Positions 13,054-22,978 of a DNA stretch of 32,000 nt are shown in pieces. The position numbers and the translations under genes were made by a program. Source of the DNA: an uncultured Mediterraneibacter sp. (GTDB lineage Bacteria; Bacillota; Clostridia; Lachnospirales; Lachnospiraceae). The DNA is taken from assembly GCA_944381125.1 (NCBI GenBank), contig CALWKB010000117.1, positions 1 to 32,000 of the forward strand, read 5' to 3'. Under the pieces are notes generated by a model. It searched no databases. It worked only from the letters and a program-made list of their open reading frames with translations, and was not told where the DNA came from. Numbering within the stretch: position 1 is the stretch's first letter; every line of letters begins with the position of its first letter.

Positions 13054-15546
13054 TTATTTCTTTTCTTCTTCTGAAATTTCTACTTTTTCTCCGTCAATCT
13101 CAGCAGAAGCTTTTCTTACCTTTGCGACACTTGCAACTTTTTCATTATCAGGCAGATTAATCAGCTTTACACCGGAAGTAATTCTGCCGTACAGTGAAAT
13201 ATCCGAACACTTCATCCGAATGATTATTCCCTCTGTGTTGATAATCATAATTTCACTGTCCTCATCAACCGCTTTCATTCCCACGACATTGCCCGTCTTT
13301 TCAGTTATCTTATAGCATTTCACACCTTTTCCGCCGCGGTTCTGCCGTGTAAATTCATCCATGGAAGTACGTTTTCCCATGCCCTTTTCTGATACGATGA
13401 GCATATCTTTTCCCTGGCTGCTTATCTGCATTCCGATAATCACATCGTTATCGCTCAGATTCATTCCTCTTACGCCCATGGAAACTCTTCCTGTGGAGCG
13501 GACGTCCTGTTCGCCGAATCTGATGCACTGGCCGTATTTTGTAACAAGAAGTACGTCCTGTTCATTATCCGTTACTTTTACTTCGATAAGAAGATCGTCT
13601 TCTCTCAGAACAATAGCCGCAAGTCCTGTTTTTCTCACATTCATATATTCTTTGATCGGAGTCTTTTTCACAAGTCCTTTCTGAGTAGCCATGAACAGAT
13701 ATTTGCCGTCCTCGTATTCGTAAATCGGAATCATGGCCGTAATCTTTTCATCCGGCATAAGCTGAAGCAGATTAATTATCGCCGTTCCGCGGGCCGTACG
13801 CCCTGCCTCAGGTATTTCGTAGGCTTTCAGACGATAGACTCTTCCCTTATTTGTAAAGAACATGATATAGTGATGGCTTGTTGTAATAAACAGTTCGCGT
13901 ATAAAATCATCTTCCAGAGTCTGCATGCCTTTGATACCTTTTCCTCCTCTGTTCTGGCTCTTAAAGGTATCCATGCTCATACGTTTGATATATCCCATAT
14001 TTGTGAAAGTAATAACTACATTTTCTCTTGGAATCAGGTCTTCCATTGATATATCAAACTCATCATAACCGATGCGGGTTCTTCTTTCATCTCCGTATTT
14101 TTCTGATATAACAAGTATCTCTTTTCGGATTACTCCAAGAAGAAGCCTTCTGTCGGCAAGAATTGCCTTATATTCCTCAATCTTTTTCTCGAGTTCCGCG
14201 TATTCCGCTTCCAGTTTCTCTCTTTCCAGTCCTGTCAGAGCTTTCAGACGCATATCCACAATTGCCTGAGACTGAACTTCTGAAAGATCAAACCTCTTCA
14301 TCAACTCTTCTTTCGCAATCTGTACACTACGTGAACCGCGGATAATTTTGATTACTTCATCAATATTATCCAGGGCGATCAGCAGTCCCTGCAGTATATG
14401 AGCTCTCTCTTCGGCTTTATTAAGATCATACTTTGTTCTTCTTATAACTACGTCCTCCTGATGGAGAAGATAATGATTCAGCATTTCAAGCAGATTCATT
14501 ACCTTCGGCTGGTTGTTTACAAGAGCAAGCATTATTACGCCGAATGTATCCTGCAGCTGAGTATGTTTATAAAGCTGATTGAGAATTACGTTTGGGTTCA
14601 CGTCTCTTCTCAACTCAATACATATCCTCATTCCTTCACGGCTGGACTGATCGCTGAGATCCGTAATACCGTCTATTTTTTTGTCTCTTACAAGCTCCGC
14701 TATTTTTTCTATCAGCCTTGCTTTATTTACCATAAACGGAAGTTCGGTTACAATAATACGGTTTTTTCCGTTCTGCATAGGCTCAATATTTGTTATAGCC
14801 CGCACTCTTATTTTACCTCTTCCGGTCCGGTAGGCTTCCTCTATTCCCCGTGTGCCGAGAATTTCCGCTCCTGTCGGAAAATCAGGGCCTTTTACAATAC
14901 TAAGGATATCCTCAAGAGTCGTCTCTTTTGTTCCTTCAATCTGATCATCTATAATCTTTACAACCGCTCCGATCACTTCCTTTAAGTTGTGCGGAGGAAT
15001 ATTCGTAGCCATACCTACCGCAATGCCTGATGTTCCATTTACAAGAAGATTCGGAAATCTTGACGGAAGCACAGTCGGTTCTTTTTCGGTCTCGTCAAAG
15101 TTCGGAACGAAATCAACAGTATTTTTATTAATATCCGCTGTCATCTCCATGGATATTTTACTGAGTCTTGCCTCTGTATATCGCATGGCGGCCGCTCCGT
15201 CTCCGTCTACGGATCCGAAGTTTCCGTGTCCGTCAACCAGAGGATATCTTGTTGACCATTCCTGCGCAAGATTTACGAGGGCTCCGTATATGGAGCTGTC
15301 TCCATGGGGATGATATTTACCCATTGTATCACCGACGATACGCGCACATTTACGGTGCGGCTTATCGGGACCGTTATTAAGCTCGATCATGGAGTAGAGA
15401 ATTCTTCTCTGCACAGGCTTTAATCCGTCTCTTACATCCGGAAGCGCGCGGGAGGCGATTACGCTCATGGCATAATCTATATAAGAAGTCTCCATCGTTT
15501 TCTTCAGGTCGACCTCATGGACTTTATCAAAAATATTATCTTCCAT
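13054..15546 (-). CDS. gyrA: DNA gyrase subunit A
   Basis: Breakage-reunion subunit of gyrase, 830 residues, full length. The active-site tyrosine is in [10 protein letters not shown] (Tyr123). The quinolone-determining region reads [12 protein letters not shown], with the usual serines at 84 and 85 and Gly88 at the position of E. coli Asp87. The C-terminal beta-propeller carries the GyrA-box [12 protein letters not shown], which separates it from ParC, and a second QNRGGKG copy later in the same domain. The protein ends in an acidic-lysine tail. AAAGGAG lies eight bases before the ATG. It follows gyrB by 69 bases that contain a strong hairpin. Confidence 0.98.
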   Translation of the reverse strand: MEDNIFDKVHEVDLKKTMETSYIDYAMSVIASRALPDVRDGLKPVQRRILYSMIELNNGPDKPHRKCARIVGDTMGKYHPHGDSSIYGALVNLAQEWSTRYPLVDGHGNFGSVDGDGAAAMRYTEARLSKISMEMTADINKNTVDFVPNFDETEKEPTVLPSRFPNLLVNGTSGIAVGMATNIPPHNLKEVIGAVVKIIDDQIEGTKETTLEDILSIVKGPDFPTGAEILGTRGIEEAYRTGRGKIRVRAITNIEPMQNGKNRIIVTELPFMVNKARLIEKIAELVRDKKIDGITDLSDQSSREGMRICIELRRDVNPNVILNQLYKHTQLQDTFGVIMLALVNNQPKVMNLLEMLNHYLLHQEDVVIRRTKYDLNKAEERAHILQGLLIALDNIDEVIKIIRGSRSVQIAKEELMKRFDLSEVQSQAIVDMRLKALTGLEREKLEAEYAELEKKIEEYKAILADRRLLLGVIRKEILVISEKYGDERRTRIGYDEFDISMEDLIPRENVVITFTNMGYIKRMSMDTFKSQNRGGKGIKGMQTLEDDFIRELFITTSHHYIMFFTNKGRVYRLKAYEIPEAGRTARGTAIINLLQLMPDEKITAMIPIYEYEDGKYLFMATQKGLVKKTPIKEYMNVRKTGLAAIVLREDDLLIEVKVTDNEQDVLLVTKYGQCIRFGEQDVRSTGRVSMGVRGMNLSDNDVIIGMQISSQGKDMLIVSEKGMGKRTSMDEFTRQNRGGKGVKCYKITEKTGNVVGMKAVDEDSEIMIINTEGIIIRMKCSDISLYGRITSGVKLINLPDNEKVASVAKVRKASAEIDGEKVEISEEEKK

Positions 15547-15582
15547 TTTTTATCTCCTTTACGAGTTATTGTCTTCAGAAAC

Positions 15583-15610
15583 TTCCGGCCGGACGTACCG
15601 TCCGCCGGAA
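15583..15610. promoter_or_regulatory. GC-rich hairpin between gyrB and gyrA
   Basis: TTCCGGC (15583-15589) and GGACG (15591-15595) pair with CGTCC (15599-15603) and GCCGGAA (15604-15610): 12 bp, one bulged C and a 3-base loop. In the gyrB-to-gyrA direction no T-run follows, so it is more likely an mRNA stability or processing element than a terminator. On the plus strand it is followed by AATTTTTATA. Confidence 0.5.
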
Positions 15611-15615
15611 AATTT

Positions 15616-17553
<1,938 letters not shown>

Positions 17554-17564
17554 TTACTAACCTC

Positions 17565-18653
17565 CTAATTTGCATTTGCTGCTTTTCCGTTTTTAATGTG
17601 AAATATTTTATTTATAGAAAATCTGTGATTTACAAATTCATCCAGTCCCGTACATGTAATTATTGTCTGTATGTCGTGTATACTGTCCAGTAAATAGTTT
17701 TGCCTGTGTTTGTCCAGTTCAGACAATACATCGTCAAGCAGAAGGACCGGCGTATCGTTAATCACTTTTTTTACCAGTTCTATTTCCGAAAGCTTCAGTG
17801 ACAGAGCCGCTGTTCTCTGCTGTCCCTGGGAACCGAATTTTCTGATATCCAGCCCCTTGTCTGTCACAAAACATATATCGTCCCTGTGAGGTCCGGCCGA
17901 CGTACTCTTCATCCGGATATCTCTCTGCCTGTTCTTTTTCAGAGCGCTCTCCAGAGACATGTTTCCTGTACTTTCTTCATAAATCAGAGAAATTCTTTCT
18001 TTTCCTCCGGTCAGTTTAAAATGAATATCGGATATAATCTGATTCAGCTCTTCTATAAACTTTTTTCTTCTTTCAAGAACTCTGTTTCCATATTCCGCCA
18101 TCTGCATATCCCATATATCCAGAGTATCCATAAGATTGTCCTTGTCGTATATTTCTTTTAACAGGGAATTTCTCTGATTAATGACCCGGTTGTAGTTTGA
18201 AAGGTTATTCAGATATATTCTGTCAAGCTGCGACAGCTCCAGGTCAATAAAGCGGCGCCTTCCGGCCGGACCCTCTTTTATGATATTAAGATCTTCGGGA
18301 GAAAAAAATACAAAATGGACGATACCGAACAGTTCGCTTGCCCTGCGGATCGGTATTTTATCAATTGCAATTCCTTTCGGGCTGTTTTTCTTCAGATGCA
18401 TATCAATCTGGAAACAGCTTCCTTTTTTTTCAACAACTGTTTCCAGATGGGATTCATCATAACCGAAACGAATGATATCTCTGTCCTTTGTACCTCTGTG
18501 TGACTTTGTCGTCCCCGAAAGATAAAGAGCCTCGAGGATATTTGTCTTTCCCTGTGCATTGTCGCCGTACAGAATATTTGTCTTTGGATCAAAGTTCAAA
18601 TCTAATAAATCATAATTTCTGTAATTTTTAAGCTTTAAAGATTTGATTATCAT
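17565..18653 (-). CDS. recF: DNA replication and repair protein RecF
   Basis: SMC-like ATPase of 362 residues that binds gapped DNA and helps load RecA. It starts with the canonical MIIKSLKLKNYRNYDLL. Walker A is GDNAQGKT (30-37); the ABC-type signature is FGSQGQQRTAALSLKLSE; Walker B and D-loop are LLLDDVLSELD. An in-frame TTG at 18689 would add 12 residues, but these do not fit the family and it has no ribosome-binding site, so I use the ATG at 18653. No strong Shine-Dalgarno sequence precedes it; yaaA ends 41 bases upstream, so re-initiation is likely. Confidence 0.96.
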   Translation of the reverse strand: MIIKSLKLKNYRNYDLLDLNFDPKTNILYGDNAQGKTNILEALYLSGTTKSHRGTKDRDIIRFGYDESHLETVVEKKGSCFQIDMHLKKNSPKGIAIDKIPIRRASELFGIVHFVFFSPEDLNIIKEGPAGRRRFIDLELSQLDRIYLNNLSNYNRVINQRNSLLKEIYDKDNLMDTLDIWDMQMAEYGNRVLERRKKFIEELNQIISDIHFKLTGGKERISLIYEESTGNMSLESALKKNRQRDIRMKSTSAGPHRDDICFVTDKGLDIRKFGSQGQQRTAALSLKLSEIELVKKVINDTPVLLLDDVLSELDKHRQNYLLDSIHDIQTIITCTGLDEFVNHRFSINKIFHIKNGKAANAN

Positions 18654-18694
18654 CTTAATTATTCTACACTTTTCCGCGTTTTTTTTCAAACGAT

Positions 18695-18922
18695 TTATAC
18701 GTCTGACCCTGCTTCTATCAGGAGTTGTTCTCCGTCTGCAAGGACGCTGTCGCCGGGATAAAGCTTTCTTCCCCTTCTCGTCTCTTCCAGTCCGTTTACC
18801 TTTACTTCTCCGTTTAAAATCATCTCTTTCGCGTCGGATCCGCTTTCAGCGATTCCGGCGGCTTTTAAAACCTGTCCGAGCCGGATGAATTCATCTCCGG
18901 CTCTCAGTTTAAACTTCTGCAT
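18695..18922 (-). CDS. yaaA: S4-domain RNA-binding protein YaaA
   Basis: Protein of 75 residues consisting of a single S4 domain: FIRLGQVLKAAGIAESGSDAKEMI, then GEVKVNGLEETRRGRKLYPGD. This is the small S4 protein regularly placed between dnaN and recF in Firmicutes. RNA binding, probably ribosomal, is inferred from the fold; no precise role is known to me. TAGGAGA lies nine bases before the ATG, and dnaN ends 12 bases upstream. Confidence 0.93.
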   Translation of the reverse strand: MQKFKLRAGDEFIRLGQVLKAAGIAESGSDAKEMILNGEVKVNGLEETRRGRKLYPGDSVLADGEQLLIEAGSDV

Positions 18923-18934
18923 ATATTTTTTCTC

Positions 18935-20044
18935 CTATACCGCTGCGTTAAAATTAACAGGAAGAATCAGATAAATATAACTCTGTGTCTCGTCTTTGAT
19001 AAAGCATGGAGCCTTGGCGTTCATAAAATACAGATCCACTTCTTCATCATCGATTACTCTTAAAGCGTCAATCAGGAACTTCGGGTTAAACCCGATCAGC
19101 AGATCTCTTCCCTCTTTTGAACATAAGATAACTTCATCCATGGATCCTGCCTGAGATTTAATCTTGAGTTCCATTGAATCGTCTCTTATGTCAATGATAA
19201 TCGGCTTTTTGTCGCCTTCCTTTATCAGAAGAGTCGCACGGTCGATACAGTTGAGAAGCTCCTTCTTGTTAATCTTTACTTTTGTCTCGTAATCGCTCGA
19301 AAGCATCTGGTCGATCCTGAAGTATTCTCCTTCAATAAGCCTTGATACCACCACTGTCCTGTCAAATTCAAATACGATGTGATTTCTTGTAAATGAAATA
19401 TCAACTTCCGATTCTGCTTCTCCTCCGATAATCTTGCTGATTTCCTGCAGAGTCTTTCCCGGAACGATAACCTTTTTCGGAGAATATGAATCCTTCAGTT
19501 CAATCTTGCGGATTGAAATTCTGTGTCCGTCAAGAGAAACCACCTTCAGAATATTTTCTTCGATTTCAAAGAGTTCTCCTGTCATCATCTTGTTTGTATC
19601 ACTGTCGGCAATAGAAAAAATAGTCTGTCTGATTACTTCCTTGAGGGTGTATTCCGATACTGTTATAAAATCATCTTTCTCAACGTCCGGCAGATATGCG
19701 AAATCTTCTCCTGACTGAGCCGCAATATTAAATTTAGCTTTTTCGCATGTAATGATTGCCTGGCTGTTGTTTACAGATTCGATTACAATATCACTGTCGG
19801 GAAGTTTTCTTACGATTTCAGAAAAAATCCTGGCGTTAATCGCGAGAATTCCTCTTTCCTCTATCTTTCCGTCAATTGTAGTTTCAATGCCAAGTTCCAT
19901 ATCATTGGCAGTAAGTTTTATTTCATCCATTGAAGCGTCAATCAGGATACATTCGAGAACAGGCATTGTAGTCTTTGAAGGAACTGCCTTTGATACGATG
20001 CCTACTCCTTTCACAAGATCAGATTTTGAACAGATAATTTTCAT
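18935..20044 (-). CDS. dnaN: DNA polymerase III sliding clamp (beta subunit)
   Basis: Beta clamp of 369 residues, the usual length, made of three similar domains. The N terminus MKIICSKSDLVKGVGIVSKAV and the C terminus FIKDETQSYIYLILPVNFNAAV are typical, as are the internal NARIFSEIVRKLPD and FNPKFLIDALRVIDDEEVDLYF. It forms the ring that tethers polymerase III to DNA. GAAAGGAG lies about ten bases before the ATG. It stands 331 bases downstream of dnaA, a spacer with origin-like features, and heads the dnaN-yaaA-recF-gyrB-gyrA series. Confidence 0.98.
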   Translation of the reverse strand: MKIICSKSDLVKGVGIVSKAVPSKTTMPVLECILIDASMDEIKLTANDMELGIETTIDGKIEERGILAINARIFSEIVRKLPDSDIVIESVNNSQAIITCEKAKFNIAAQSGEDFAYLPDVEKDDFITVSEYTLKEVIRQTIFSIADSDTNKMMTGELFEIEENILKVVSLDGHRISIRKIELKDSYSPKKVIVPGKTLQEISKIIGGEAESEVDISFTRNHIVFEFDRTVVVSRLIEGEYFRIDQMLSSDYETKVKINKKELLNCIDRATLLIKEGDKKPIIIDIRDDSMELKIKSQAGSMDEVILCSKEGRDLLIGFNPKFLIDALRVIDDEEVDLYFMNAKAPCFIKDETQSYIYLILPVNFNAAV

Positions 20045-20375
20045 TTGATGATAACTCCTTTCACAGTGTGTAAAAATCTCAGCCGCGGGCGCTTTATATA
20101 TTTTTATATAATATCAATTCCGTATCCGTCTTATTAGGGGATGTGAATATGTTGAAAACCCATTCAATCCCTTGCGGCTGCGCGGTTTGTCTGTATTGAT
20201 AACTCTGTTGATTTTATGCAGAAACGGTGTGGAACGTATGTGTAAAATCTGAAAACCATAAATCCTCATAAAATTTATTGTCATTGTATTACCATAATAA
20301 TTATGGCTTATTTACATACTTATCCACAATTTATAAACAATGTTTCACATGTTATTCATATGTCGCAGTTATATC
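20045..20375. other. dnaA-dnaN intergenic region, possible second half of oriC
   Basis: No gene is seen in these 331 bases. They hold one consensus DnaA box, TTATCCACA (20320-20328), a one-mismatch box TTATTCATA (20352-20360), a 15-bp palindrome CCATAAT/ATTATGG (20292-20306) and a run of almost pure A and T (20092-20114) close to dnaN that could be an unwinding element or part of the dnaN promoter. In Bacillus the unwinding element lies in the matching interval. I find no convincing -35/-10 pair for dnaN. Confidence 0.55.
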
Positions 20376-21746
20376 TTAAAGAGGATTAATCTTCTTTTTT
20401 ATGATATTTACTGTATTATTAAGAGCCTCGTCTGTCTTAAGGTCATTTTCTATCTTCTTTACGCCGTGGCTTATGGAAGCGTGATCTTTTCCTCCAAGTA
20501 TAACGCCGATTGTCTTCAGAGCCGTATCGGTCATTGTTCTGCACAGATACATTACAATCTGGCGGGGAAGTACGATTTCAGCATTCCTTTTTTTCCCTTT
20601 AATTTCAGCCGGAGAAATATTAAAGTGTTCGGATACTACATCTATAATAAGCTCCGGCGTGATTACCCGGTTATTATCCGGAGAAATCATATCTTTGAGA
20701 GCCTCCGCCGCAAGCGGTATGTCAATCGGTTTGTTTTCCAGATTGGAAAGGGCGATCAGCTTGTTGAGAGATCCCTCAAGCTCACGTATATTGGACTTGA
20801 TATTATTGGCTATATACTGCATAACCTCGTCGGGTATGTGATATCTCTCAAGTCCGTCCAGTTCTTCCTTTTTCCGGAGAATGGCCATTCTTGTCTCATA
20901 ATCCGGAGAAGAAATATCCGCGATCAGTCCCCACTCAAATCTGGTGCGGAGTCTGGCTTCAAGTGTTTCTATATCTTTCGGCGGCTTATCACTTGATATG
21001 ATAATCTGCTTTCCTGATACGTGAAGGTGATTAAATGTATGGAAAAATTCTTCCTGTGTACTTTCTTTTCCAATAATGAACTGAATGTCGTCGATCAGAA
21101 GCACGTCGTTGCTTCTGTATTTTTCACGGAATGTCGTCATGGCAAGTTCATTGCCGTTCTTTCCTACTTTAAGAGCGTCGATCAGTTCATTTGTAAATGC
21201 TTCGCTTGTTACGTACAAAACCTTCTTTGAAGGATCATTTTCCAGAATAAAGTGAGCGATGGAATGCATCAGATGAGTTTTCCCAAGCCCTACTCCTCCG
21301 TATATAAAAAGAGGATTGTAAATCTCTCCGGGAGATTCCGCTACGGCGAGCGAAGCCGCATGAGCGAAGCTGTTGTTGCTTCCGACTACGAATGTATCAA
21401 ATGTATATTTCGGATTAAGATTAGCTTTTTCGTAAATTGCATTTACGCGGCTTCGTTTTACCGTGTTTTCTCTCTTTTCCTGTATGCTTGTCTGATTGTC
21501 CGTGACAAAAGCAACCTCATATTCAATACCTGTTACCTCTGCGATGCACACCTTGAAAGGAAGCAGATATTTTTCTTCTATATGTTCCAGGCTTGCCCTG
21601 AGTTTGACAAGAATATAGACGGTGTTGTCTTTAATCTCATATACTGTCAGAGGGGCGATCCATGTATTGTAAGAAATATTGGACGAGCAGTATTCAAGCT
21701 TCATCTTATTAAGTATCTGATCCCAGTTTTGTTCAACAATGTTCAT
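20376..21746 (-). CDS. dnaA: Chromosomal replication initiator DnaA
   Basis: AAA+ initiator of 456 residues. Domain I (1-80) has the helicase-loading helices, domain II is a short linker (85-110), and domain III holds Walker A GGVGLGKT (150-157), Walker B VLLIDDIQFI and the sensor motifs. Domain IV ends with the DNA-binding signature GGKDHASISHGVKKIE, which reads the DnaA boxes in the flanking regions. GGAG lies about nine bases before the ATG, just after a 12-bp hairpin in the leader. The gene points away from the main box cluster and is probably autoregulated through it. Confidence 0.98.
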   Translation of the reverse strand: MNIVEQNWDQILNKMKLEYCSSNISYNTWIAPLTVYEIKDNTVYILVKLRASLEHIEEKYLLPFKVCIAEVTGIEYEVAFVTDNQTSIQEKRENTVKRSRVNAIYEKANLNPKYTFDTFVVGSNNSFAHAASLAVAESPGEIYNPLFIYGGVGLGKTHLMHSIAHFILENDPSKKVLYVTSEAFTNELIDALKVGKNGNELAMTTFREKYRSNDVLLIDDIQFIIGKESTQEEFFHTFNHLHVSGKQIIISSDKPPKDIETLEARLRTRFEWGLIADISSPDYETRMAILRKKEELDGLERYHIPDEVMQYIANNIKSNIRELEGSLNKLIALSNLENKPIDIPLAAEALKDMISPDNNRVITPELIIDVVSEHFNISPAEIKGKKRNAEIVLPRQIVMYLCRTMTDTALKTIGVILGGKDHASISHGVKKIENDLKTDEALNNTVNIIKKKINPL

Positions 21747-21768
21747 CTAAAGTAACTCCTAATCAATA

Positions 21769-21803
21769 TAATAGAGAGATATTAAGGCAAAATCTCTCTA
21801 TTA
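21769..21803 (-). promoter_or_regulatory. Hairpin in the dnaA leader
   Basis: Perfect 12-bp stem TAATAGAGAGAT/ATCTCTCTATTA (21769-21780 with 21792-21803), 11-base loop, no T-run on the dnaA strand. It ends about a dozen bases before the dnaA ribosome-binding site, so it could affect mRNA stability or translation. Confidence 0.6.
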
Positions 21804-21804
21804 C

Positions 21805-21833
21805 ATTTTACATCAAAAACATGCCATAAGCAA
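21805..21833 (-). promoter_or_regulatory. Probable dnaA promoter
   Basis: On the minus strand TTGCTT (21833-21828) and TAAAAT (21810-21805) are separated by 17 bases; the -10 matches five of six. It would start transcription near 21798, within the arm of the leader hairpin, about 50 bases before dnaA. A second weaker start may lie nearer the DnaA boxes. Confidence 0.5.
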
Positions 21834-21908
21834 CGGAAAATCAGTGTTTATAAAGTTATGAACACACGGAATACACTGTTTTCAAAGATTATTCATATAA
21901 AATAAATG

Positions 21909-21994
21909 TTATCAACATTTTATTTTGCGGTTATCATCAGGTTATCCACAGGTTATTCACATTTGTGGATAACCTGTGGATAACTTGTGGATAT
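21909..21994. promoter_or_regulatory. DnaA-box cluster of oriC
   Basis: Consensus boxes on the plus strand: TTATCCACA (21942-21950) and TTATTCACA (21953-21961). On the minus strand: TGTGGATAA at 21964-21972 and 21975-21983. Near boxes: TTATCAACA (21909-21917) and TGTGGATAT (21986-21994); TGTCGATAA at 22021-22029 is a further outlier. The four consensus boxes form two head-to-head pairs spaced 11 bases apart and make a 44-bp palindrome (21941-21984) with a two-base centre and one mismatch. Confidence 0.92.
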
Positions 21995-22068
21995 ATATGG
22001 CGGAAATGAACGGAATTCAGTGTCGATAACCGTGAAAGTCCTGAATGTAATAAAAAACGCTATTTTGC

Positions 22069-22097
22069 TTGACTTACAGGGGTTTTTTAACTATAAT
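22069..22097 (+). promoter_or_regulatory. rpmH promoter
   Basis: TTGACT (22069-22074) and a perfect TATAAT (22092-22097) spaced by exactly 17 bases. Transcription from near 22104 would leave a leader of about 90 bases before rpmH. Confidence 0.85.
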
Positions 22098-22196
22098 TAA
22101 GAGCAGTGTCTTTAGGAAAAAAGATGCGGAAAAGTAAATGTTAATCATGTGAATACTTTATAATAAAGTATATCAGCTAAAGGGAGGTGTAAGGGT

Positions 22197-22331
22197 ATGA
22201 AGATGACATTTCAGCCGAAAAAGAGATCAAGATCTAAAGTTCACGGTTTCAGAGCAAGAATGAGCACACCGGGCGGAAGAAAAGTTCTGGCTGCCAGAAG
22301 AGCAAAAGGAAGAAAACAGTTATCAGCTTAG
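22197..22331 (+). CDS. rpmH: 50S ribosomal protein L34
   Basis: Small basic protein of 44 residues, the standard length. It starts [18 protein letters not shown] and continues [20 protein letters not shown], with conserved residues throughout; L34 is a component of the large ribosomal subunit. A strong AAGGGAGGTG lies about seven bases before the ATG. In most bacteria the gene sits next to dnaA and rnpA, as here. It is driven by the strong promoter at 22069-22097 and followed at once by an attenuator-like hairpin that begins in its own stop codon. Confidence 0.98.
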   Translation: MKMTFQPKKRSRSKVHGFRARMSTPGGRKVLAARRAKGRKQLSA

Positions 22332-22356
22332 GCCGCAGATATGTGGCCTTTTCTTC
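22330..22356 (+). terminator. Attenuator-like terminator between rpmH and rnpA
   Basis: Stem AGGCCGCA (22330-22337) with TGTGGCCT (22342-22349), one G-T pair, GATA loop, followed by a T-rich tract TTTTCTTCT. It begins within the rpmH stop codon. Since rnpA follows in 70 bases with no new promoter evident, it probably reduces rather than stops transcription, giving more L34 than RnpA. Confidence 0.65.
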
Positions 22357-22398
22357 TATTTATTTATCTATAATAAGTTATAAAAAAAGAGGTCACGG

Positions 22399-22737
22399 AT
22401 GAAGTATTCTGAATCTTTAAAAAAAAATAAAGATTTCCAGATCGTTTACAGAAAAGGAAAATCTCTGGCAAACCATTATCTTGTTATGTATCTTCTTCCT
22501 AATGATATCGGAAGGAACAGGCTGGGGATTTCCGTAAGCAGAAAAGTGGGAAACAGTGTAGTAAGACATCGTCTTACGCGTCTGATAAGAGAGAGTTACA
22601 GAATGTCAGAAGAGCATTTCCGACGTGGATTTGATATTATAATAATTGCAAGAACAAGTGCAAAAGGAAAAAGCTATCATGAAATTGAACATGCACTGCT
22701 CCACCTCGGAAAACTTCATAAATGTTATATAGATTAA
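22399..22737 (+). CDS. rnpA: Ribonuclease P protein component
   Basis: Basic protein of 112 residues that supports the RNase P ribozyme in 5' processing of tRNA precursors. The family core is visible: [16 protein letters not shown] at the start and the RNR motif region [19 protein letters not shown] followed by [10 protein letters not shown]. The length is normal. AGAGGTC lies shortly before the ATG. It sits in the conserved order rpmH-rnpA-yidD-yidC; yidD begins 16 bases after its stop. Confidence 0.97.
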   Translation: MKYSESLKKNKDFQIVYRKGKSLANHYLVMYLLPNDIGRNRLGISVSRKVGNSVVRHRLTRLIRESYRMSEEHFRRGFDIIIIARTSAKGKSYHEIEHALLHLGKLHKCYID

Positions 22738-22753
22738 AAAGGAAGTGGCGCGG

Positions 22754-22966
22754 ATGAAACGGATTCTTATCGGGATGATCAGATTTTACAGAAAATATCT
22801 GTCAGGACTGAAACGATACAGTACCTGCAAATATTATCCCACATGTTCACAGTACGGCCTTGAAGCGATAGAAAAATACGGAGCGCTTAAGGGAGGCCTG
22901 CTGGCCGCATGGAGAATTCTGCGCTGCAATCCATTTTCAAAAGGCGGATATGATCCGGTACCTTAA
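22754..22966 (+). CDS. yidD: Membrane protein insertion efficiency factor YidD
   Basis: Protein of 70 residues with the family pattern [30 protein letters not shown] and the end [19 protein letters not shown]. Three conserved cysteines are present. It is an amphipathic inner-face membrane protein thought to help YidC-dependent insertion. A GTG at 22745 is in frame, but GGAAG lies eight bases before the ATG at 22754, so I use the latter. yidC starts 12 bases after its stop. Confidence 0.95.
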   Translation: MKRILIGMIRFYRKYLSGLKRYSTCKYYPTCSQYGLEAIEKYGALKGGLLAAWRILRCNPFSKGGYDPVP

Positions 22967-22978
22967 GGAGGATGAGTA

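Larger units (their letters stand above)
21747..22196. other. oriC: oriC core region between dnaA and rpmH
   Basis: No protein gene lies in these 450 bases. From left to right it contains the dnaA leader hairpin and promoter, a box-rich stretch (21889-22029) with a dense palindromic cluster of DnaA boxes, and the rpmH promoter. Genes diverge from it on both sides and all conserved replication genes flank it, so it is very likely the chromosomal origin. The AT-rich stretch after the last box (21991-21998) and the one at 22050-22098 are candidates for the unwinding site. Confidence 0.85.

Noticed and set aside
14398..14985. Open frame of 195 codons on the plus strand
   Set aside because: Fully inside gyrA, antisense, with no family pattern.
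20341..20356. TGTTTCACATG as a third parS site
   Set aside because: Only the left half matches; the right half diverges, unlike the two perfect sites near parA.
20340..20996. Open frame of 218 codons on the plus strand
   Set aside because: Antisense to dnaA, rich in Phe, Tyr and Ile as expected for a shadow frame.
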